64,000 bases of DNA from Bathymodiolus brooksi (Eukaryota > Mollusca > Bivalvia > Mytilida > Modiolidae), in the NCBI GenBank assembly GCA_963680875.1, contig OY804578.1, forward strand, positions 97,679,689-97,743,688, read 5' to 3'. The notes under the pieces are model-generated. The model had not been told where the DNA came from, searched no databases, and was given only the letters and a program-made list of their open reading frames with translations. Shown here one piece after another: positions 57,908 through 64,000 of the stretch; position 1 is the stretch's first letter; every line of letters starts with the position of its first letter. The position numbers were made by a program, and so were the translations under genes.

Positions 57908-58636
57908 GGGTATTGTACGATGTTGTATTTATTTGACGACCTATGATTGGATAAAATAATTCCTAAAAATAACGATTGAAGGCAAGCCATATATGGAAAT
58001 CTAGAGAATAAGATTAATATGCTTTACTGGCCAGTGGAGAATTCCATTCCCAAAAATAACGATGCAGACGATAGATAAACGTGCAGCATTGTGTAATCTA
58101 TTATTGCATAATTTGACCTTGATGCTGTCCGAAATAAAGAAATATTGTAATCGATAACTGAGACGACGTATGCCAAGTGTACTTGACCAGGCTCACTATA
58201 TATATGTGTGTGTATTTTGATTTAGCATAATTAAACACAACTGCAAGAAAAATGATGATTTATATTTTCTTCTAAAATAACACAGTAAAAAAACTCTTCT
58301 TGAGACACAATAAAAAAAGAAAGAAATTAACGTTTCTAATAAGCTACTTAAAAGAATCTCTTTTGTTCGATTTCCTCATCGGTAGTTGAAACAAATCTCC
58401 TCTTTTTCTCCATTGTGTTACGTTAGTCCGTTACACACGGATGCAGACGATAGATAAACGTGCAATTACGAAATGATGCAGACGGAAAATTACAGAAGGT
58501 CGGTGGGCGGTGCTTAATTTTGTCTAGTGACCATTACATCTTTAGCCTTAGAACTTCCAAGAAAGTCTGTTAAACATAGTTCGTGGAAAAAACTTAGTTA
58601 CTGTTTCAAGTTATAGATCAGCAACATCGTACAAAA
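57908..58636. mobile_element. Inserted element, about 0.73 kb, with 13-bp TIRs
   Basis: TTGTACGATGTTG (57912-57924) and CAACATCGTACAA (58622-58634) are inverted copies near the edges of a segment that interrupts the surrounding inverted repeat. It contains a duplicated phrase (GATGCAGACGATAGATAAAC at 58043 and 58441) and 'ggcggtgcttaattttgtct', which resembles a Tc1-type terminus. No transposase frame. Confidence 0.55.
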
Positions 58637-58638
58637 AT

Positions 58639-58774
58639 GTTCTAAGCTCCCGTGACCGACTATGATTATTTAGACGGTAAGTAAATAGTTGAAGGATTCG
58701 TACTAAAGCACTCACCCTTCAACAATTTACTGACCGTCTAAATAGTGATAGTCGGTCACTAGGGAGTTTAGAAC
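58639..58774. mobile_element. Hairpin MITE, about 136 bp
   Basis: The arms of about 55 bp GTTCTAAGCTCCCGTGACCG ACTAT...TTTAGACGGTAAGTAAAT and their complement (TTTACTGACCGTCTAAAT ... ATAGTCGGTCACTAGGGAG TTTAGAAC) enclose a short loop. It is adjacent to the previous insertion. Confidence 0.85.
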
Positions 58775-58775
58775 T

Positions 58776-58970
58776 TATATTTAAACTCCTAGAAGTCACA
58801 TTGGTGTTGGTCAGAAAAAGTGTAAAGTTCCTATTGTTGAGTAATCAAGTTCCTATTGTTGGGCAATCAATGAACAATAGGAACTGTGTTTAAACTTCTT
58901 TCCTGATGAAAACTTTCTCTCTGATGAAACTTCTTTGATGTTATTTCAAATTGAAAAATTACTTCATTAA
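58776..58970. repeat. Inner left arm of the interrupted inverted repeat
   Basis: 'tatttaaactcctagaagtc', 'aataggaactgtgtttaaac' and 'atgaaacttctttgatgtta' are matched in reverse order and orientation at 59645-59832. TTCCTATTGTTG also repeats within the arm. Confidence 0.88.
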
Positions 58971-59644
58971 AATGGTTATCTTTCTTTCATATACCTGATA
59001 ACAGGCACTGTATAACGGTATATATATCATATTATAATCTTTTCCTAATTTGAGAAATAACTCCCATTGTTTTTAATTTAGAAAGCTGGTAAACATTTTT
59101 CTAACATTTATATTTTTCCTTTTTTCTTCTTTTATATTTGGAATCCATGCAGATAGGGAAAATAATGTTTTGTGAATTGCTCATTTTCAAAATAACAATA
59201 TCTAGATAAGGATATAATACATGTATGTATACAATATTGCAAAATACTGATTTCATGTACCAACAATGACCAAATTCCATATGTTTGCCAGGTTTATATC
59301 CCTGACATTATATATAAGATGCAGTTGAATCTGGTTTACTATAATCTGGATAACTACAAATAAAATGAAAGTTCATTAGGCTTTTTAACCATGAAGGTGA
59401 AATTGATAGTCCACACAAGGATCCACATCTTCATAAGTCAAGTGTTTTTTTTTTATGGAAATTGATTGATTGATGTTTAACATAAATTTCAGGATTATTA
59501 TCATTATTTTATATTTGACCAAATTGTAATTTACAAACCAAAAAGCGAATAAATGTAATTGCATTTATTCATCAAATTAGAAAAGAATGATTATTTTTCA
59601 TATGCATAATGCCAATTATACGAAAGAAATGAATTCCAATGAAG
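58971..59644. other. Spacer of the inverted repeat; no gene seen
   Basis: AT-rich spacer between the two arms with no recognised feature. Confidence 0.6.
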
Positions 59645-59895
59645 AATTTTTTCAACTTGAAATAAAATCAAAGAAGTTTCATCAGAGAGGAAGTTTTCAT
59701 CAGGAAAGAAGTTTAAGCACAGTTCCTATTGTTCATTGATTGTCCAACAATAGGAACTTGATTTCTTAACAATAGGAACTTTAAGGTTTTTCTGACCAAC
59801 ACCAATGTGACTTCTAGGAGTTTAAATACCAGTTGGTCAACATTCATTGAGCAATTGGTAAATACATACATTAAATGGTACAGGAAATGCACCAT
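59645..59895. repeat. Right arm of the inverted repeat, uninterrupted
   Basis: Contiguous reverse complement of 58776-58970 followed by that of 57843-57903. This shows that the left arm was split by the insertions at about 57904-58775. Confidence 0.88.
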
Positions 59896-60194
59896 AAATT
59901 GTATTAACTTTCATGTAGCCTACAAAGGCAATCCTCAAAATGAAAATTTGGATTTACTGGTCTGAATAAATTTTGGAATTAATTTTTATATATTTCTAAA
60001 TAAAAACTGAAAAATTACATTCATTGAGCAATTGGTAAATACATTCATTAAATGGTACAGGAAATGCACCATAAATTGTATTAACTTTCATGTAGCCTAC
60101 AAAGGCAATCCTCAAAATGAAAATTTGGATTTACTGGTCTGAATAAATTTTAGAATTAATTTTTATATATTTCTAAATAAATACTGAAAAATTT
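59841..60194 (+). repeat. 177-bp tandem duplication
   Basis: CATTCATTGAGCAATTGGTA starts at 59841 and again at 60018. The copies differ at only a few positions (for example catAcatt versus catTcatt). The first copy's start is also part of the inverted repeat arm. The end continues into a reverse copy of the GACCAGTAAATTTTTCAG repeat. Confidence 0.93.
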
Positions 60195-60239
60195 ACTGGT
60201 TCTTGGGCAGGAGGAACAGTGCTCATCATGAGGACTGCA

Positions 60240-61149
60240 AAGGGTTTAATAAAATATAATTATGTACAAGAAACTTGGAATTCAAGTCACTGCAGTGATT
60301 ATTGTAATTTAATATGAAATTTTCGATGAATTCGATAAAAACACATCTTGGAATATTGCACCATATATTAGTACAAGGTATTAATATTTTCATTTAAGAA
60401 AAGATAATATATGGTTTTGTACCGGTACTTTCCATTGTGGTTGTGACTCATTGTGTTGGGTTTTTTTCTTGATGCATGAAAGAATTTATTAACAGGTTGA
60501 ATGTATGTCACAAATTCCAAAGTTCTAACATGTATGTATGTAATTCTATTAGAAATGTATTTTTGATAGATTTTGTTAAATATATGTCGCCTATACCAGT
60601 GTTTATACCACTGTAAACTGTTAAATTACCCACATTGAGCTCGCCAGTATGTTGGAGTGTTTGTTAGTTGTATCCTAAATGTTCTGCTCAGTCCTTAGTT
60701 AAAAAAATGGACAAACACAAAAATCTTAAATTCTTAAAGAACTAAAAAAATTTAAGGAGTACCTGGTATTTATAAACAAATTAATTTTTATTAATTAGTA
60801 AAGCATCTGTTTTGTTCTAATAATTAAAAAAAATTGTTTGTTTGTTGTATATATATATATATATATATAAACGTCTAAAATGGTTTGTAAAACAACACCA
60901 AGTACACAAAACAAAGTGATAAAGAATTAAACACTTCGTAGAATGACAAAATTTTCATGTAAGATATGATATATATATATATATACATTTTTGTATATCA
61001 CAACAATTTTTAAATTCATATCAAGTCCTTATAACAAGTAGACTGTCTAGACCGATTTTAAATTTTAATACGAGATTGTTATTGACCACAGATTTTCTTG
61101 GATTAAAAATCAGTTTTGCTATAATAAATCAAGTGTATATTTATTCTTT
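60240..61149. other. No gene seen; TA microsatellites
   Basis: AT-rich sequence with (TA)n at about 60848-60869 and 60970-60985. Confidence 0.65.
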
Positions 61150-61258
61150 CGGTATACTCGATACAACATTACATGATAAAGTTTGTCAGTAACTTGCCAC
61201 AGGTCGGTGGTTTTTTCTGGATAATCTGGTTTCCTCCACCAATAAAACTGACCACAAA
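61150..61258 (+). mobile_element. SINE fragment
   Basis: Body (gtatactcgatacaacatta, gtcagtaacttgccacagg, tttcctccaccaataaaact) without head or complete tail. Confidence 0.75.
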
Positions 61259-61259
61259 C

Positions 61260-63170
61260 CAAACCATTTATTCTTTCAAAGCTATCAATGATTATGTGAG
61301 GTATGCATATATTTTATATCAAATATCCGTGAGTGCATGTCACGATCTTTAATCTCCAATCAATTAACGGTAGGAGATTAAAATTCCGTTTACCTGGTAT
61401 AAATCATATCTTACATGAAATAATATAATTCATGTGTATTCAGATATTTGTCCATGAATTAATTTACATTTTAATGTGATTAAACCACAGGTAAAATAGC
61501 TGTTGTTTTATATCATAATTATGATTTTAAAGGAAGTTGCTTTTCCTTTGAGTTGTTTTAAAAGTTGAACATTAGTGTTCATTTAAAACAAGATGTTAAA
61601 ATTGTTACTTATCATATCAGTTTAAGTGGGAATTTGAACCATCACTAAGGATATAGTCTGGATCCCTTTTGGAATCTCTTCTTCTTCAGGGGAGGTAAAT
61701 CTTTGAGATTTCAAATTAATTCCCTTTTCAAAATGGTTACATTCAAATTTTATGATATTGCAATAATATTTCTGTTGAAAACAATGTCACAAAATGTGTT
61801 TGTTTGTTTGTTTTAATTGCTATAATGTACCAATTCTACAATTTGAATTAAATGCAAATACAGAATGGCAATACAGAAGATAAATAGTATACAGGTAAAT
61901 GTTACTATTGTCTGACCATTCTTAATTTCTAGATAACTGGTTAATGAATATCTATTTATTGAGTATTATTAAGTCAATAGTTGTTTTGGTTGCAATAAAT
62001 GAGACTTATTTTAACCAAAACCCGACCCAGTCTTTTCATGATTACGATTTACTTTTTAACACATCAATCAATTTAACAACATATTTATTTTTGAACCTTA
62101 TATTTTTAAAGACAAATAAAAACACTGGTTAAATTATATTTATATTTTCATTTATGTGTACATATATATATATATATGTTTTTATTATCACTCGGATATT
62201 TGGGTTGTGATTCAAATAACCCTTGTTAGGGTTGCTCATTTTGCTCCTGTGAGCTATAATATTTTGTTCTATATGTTTGTGGGTTTTAGTAGTATATACA
62301 TATTATGCATAATTTAGATGAAATATCATTTTTAGAATCTCATTAACCTTGAGGATCTCAAAAAAATATAGTAATTACACATGTAGTAAGTTTACAGATT
62401 ATTTTATTGGAAATTACATGGGTCTGTTTAGACAATGTTTCACATTGTCAGATTTTGTGACATGAAGAGGTTATAATTGTTGCTTTCAAACATAAAACCT
62501 AAAAACTATGCAACCATGATTTAATTTTTTACATTTTATGCCACGATATAGCTGGAAATACTACTAAAGTTGGCATTAAAAACCAATCAATCAATCAATG
62601 TTTGGTTTTTTCTAAAATTTTAATAGGAATTATGATGAACAATTTTACTATTGCTTTACCTTACATTATTACAAATATTTTGGATAACTGACTATCTTAT
62701 TTCTAGATATTATTATGGTAATAAAAGCTAAAGCAAGTTTGATATGCATTTTGCATGTCACAAATATTTTTTTTATATAAATATGACAATATTTTAAGAT
62801 GTACATGTATATTGTTATGAAAAAAAAATGTTTTTGTTGAGGTCAATTAATGTATGATATAGAAATATTATGACTATTTGAGAAAGGAGTGAATCAATAT
62901 TAGAAATTATGGCTGCCATTATGTTTAATAACCACATTCTTTTTGCTAATATATGGTATAAATTTTTGCTAGAATCATAAATAAACTCTTGTTTCAATAT
63001 TTACTCACCTACTGAACATTAAAAGTGTAAAATTGGTTCCTCTGTGACGATAGTCCAAATTTCTTTCAAAAGGTTAATTATAATAATTTCTTATTAATGT
63101 AGTCAAACCTGCCTTAAAGGGCACCTGTATATAATAAATCACTGTCTATAAAGGGAAGTTTCGTTTTCTC
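61260..63170. other. No gene recognised
   Basis: AT-rich sequence. A SINE-tail remnant ('gccacgatatagctggaaata' ending in CAATCAATCAATC) lies at 62538-62600, and (TA)n at about 62162-62178. Frames of about 60 codons show no domain. Confidence 0.6.
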
Positions 63171-63187
63171 CATGTCATGAATAATGC

Positions 63188-63684
63188 CATCTTCACTAGC
63201 CAGGGGTTACGATTCGGGTCCCACTTCTCTCCACCCTTGGCGGATCTAGAATACATTTTGAAATTCGCGGGCAATGCCACCTGGTGGTTTGTCGAAGTTG
63301 CACCCCTTAGATAGTCGTCATCGCCAGCCAATCAGAATCGTTTTGTTATACGTATGTTGGAGAGTTGAAAATGGCAGCGCCCAGTGAAGAAAAACTTATT
63401 GGTGATAAATTTAATTTGGAAGCACTTACCGTCAACCAAGTGAAAAGTTTCAAAGCTTTGGCAGACGGGAAAGATGTTTTCATTGGAACCAAAACAGGAA
63501 GTGGCATCTTTGCTTACATTTCGTCGATAACATGTGCTCCGTGTAAAACGTCTTCTGATTGGATACGTGTACTGGTAGCCGTAACCAATGAAATATTAAA
63601 GCGTGAATCCTCAAAATGTATTCTAGATCCGCCAAGGGTGGAGAGAAGGGGGACCCGAATCGTAACCCTTGGCTTGCGAAGATG
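63188..63684. mobile_element. 497-bp transposon with about 75-bp TIRs, 8-bp target duplication and a coding fragment
   Basis: The left repeat (CCATCTTCACTAGCCAGGGG then TTACGATTCGGGTCCCAC...) and right repeat are inverted over about 75 bp. GAATAATG stands outside both ends. Its ends, length and a CCAATCAG-containing segment after the left repeat match the element at 26364-26855. Unlike that copy it carries, on the + strand, a start codon followed by a helicase-like peptide (63371-63505). Confidence 0.9.
63371..63505 (+). pseudogene. Helicase-like N-terminal fragment inside the transposon
   Basis: 45 codons from ATG 63371 encode M-A-A-P-S-E-E-K, then L-T-V-N-Q-V-K-S-F-K-A-L and G-K-D-V-F-I-G-T-K-T-G-S-G. 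This resembles the Q-motif and Walker A start of RecQ-like superfamily 2 helicases, where the P-loop would continue with Lys-Ser. Here the match stops after G-S-G and the frame runs on into unrelated element sequence up to 63784, so the P-loop Lys is missing. The family assignment is from memory of motif order. It may be a captured first exon or a remnant of the autonomous element's own protein. Confidence 0.5.
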
Positions 63685-64000
63685 GAATAATGCATACAAT
63701 TTGAACCTATATATAATGGGAAATGCTCAAAAGGTGCACATTTTCAGGTTCCCTTTATATACAGGTTTGACTGCAACTTCTTAACAAACAGGTAGGTATT
63801 AAATGACAATGATATTGGATCTCAATCATGTCAATGTTTTATAAAAAAAAAAATTTACTCTTTATTATCAGTTGTTTTACTAATACACCTTATTACTACC
63901 AAGCAAATGTGATAATTCAGATTTTTGTTTATATGAATTTTCATATGCCTGCAAAAATTCTGCAGTTGTATATGTTATTGTTTCTTTTTCATTGGCGTTG
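63685..64000. other. No gene seen
   Basis: AT-rich sequence to the right edge; one target duplication copy (GAATAATG) starts it. Confidence 0.6.

Noticed and set aside
63365..63784. Full 139-codon frame as a helicase gene
   Set aside because: Only the first 45 codons resemble a helicase. The rest is transposon interior, inverted repeat and flanking sequence.

Overview
The window is eukaryotic, AT-rich, intron-rich animal DNA, most likely from a bivalve mollusc. That is inferred from many copies of a tRNA-derived SINE whose tail reads TGAAATATTGTTGAAAG then TGGCGTTAAACACC, from the 'caaggtcaaaggtcaaggtcac' tandem repeats, and from dense foldback elements. No bacterial-style operons, CRISPR arrays or rRNA genes were seen.

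The one clear host gene is on the + strand, from 11188 to 57293. It is an SLC6 Na+/Cl- coupled amino-acid transporter, closest by eye to the SLC6A18/19/20 (B0AT/XTRP3) group. Eight coding exons were placed by homology, reading phase and GT/AG sites: 11188-11645, 27966-28076, 42386-42627, 44768-44939, 47660-47867, 48973-49132, 51119-51281 and 56970-57293. They join in phase to 611 residues covering TM2 to TM12 and the C-terminal tail. The exons for the N-terminus and TM1 are not in the window and should lie upstream, so the first intron runs more than 11 kb past the left edge.

Layout. 1-11 kb (intron): three arrays of a 16-bp repeat in a foldback-like arrangement, a degenerate repeat block (3.5-5.4 kb), and a 3.8-kb array of a 25-bp minisatellite that is open in all three forward frames. 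11.6-28 kb (intron): a 24-bp minisatellite, a 153-bp satellite with a 927-bp higher-order repeat, SINEs, an inverted-repeat MITE with 8-bp target duplication, three 1.7-kb tandem units, and nested DNA transposons. 27.6-28.0 kb: four to five tandem partial copies of the start of the TM5 exon, each with an acceptor and most with an early stop. 28-42 kb: foldback elements, a broken LINE (+) and a truncated LINE (-). 42-57 kb: the remaining exons among SINEs, a repeat carrying AGGTCA direct repeats, a 1.6-kb Tc1-like element and an adjoining LINE with a 746-codon open reverse transcriptase frame. 57-64 kb (downstream): a polyadenylation signal, an inverted repeat interrupted by two insertions, a tandem duplication, and a 497-bp transposon carrying a helicase-like coding fragment.

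The main functional story is one transporter gene whose introns have absorbed most of the mobile DNA. The most unusual item is the array of decoy exon starts in front of the TM5 exon.
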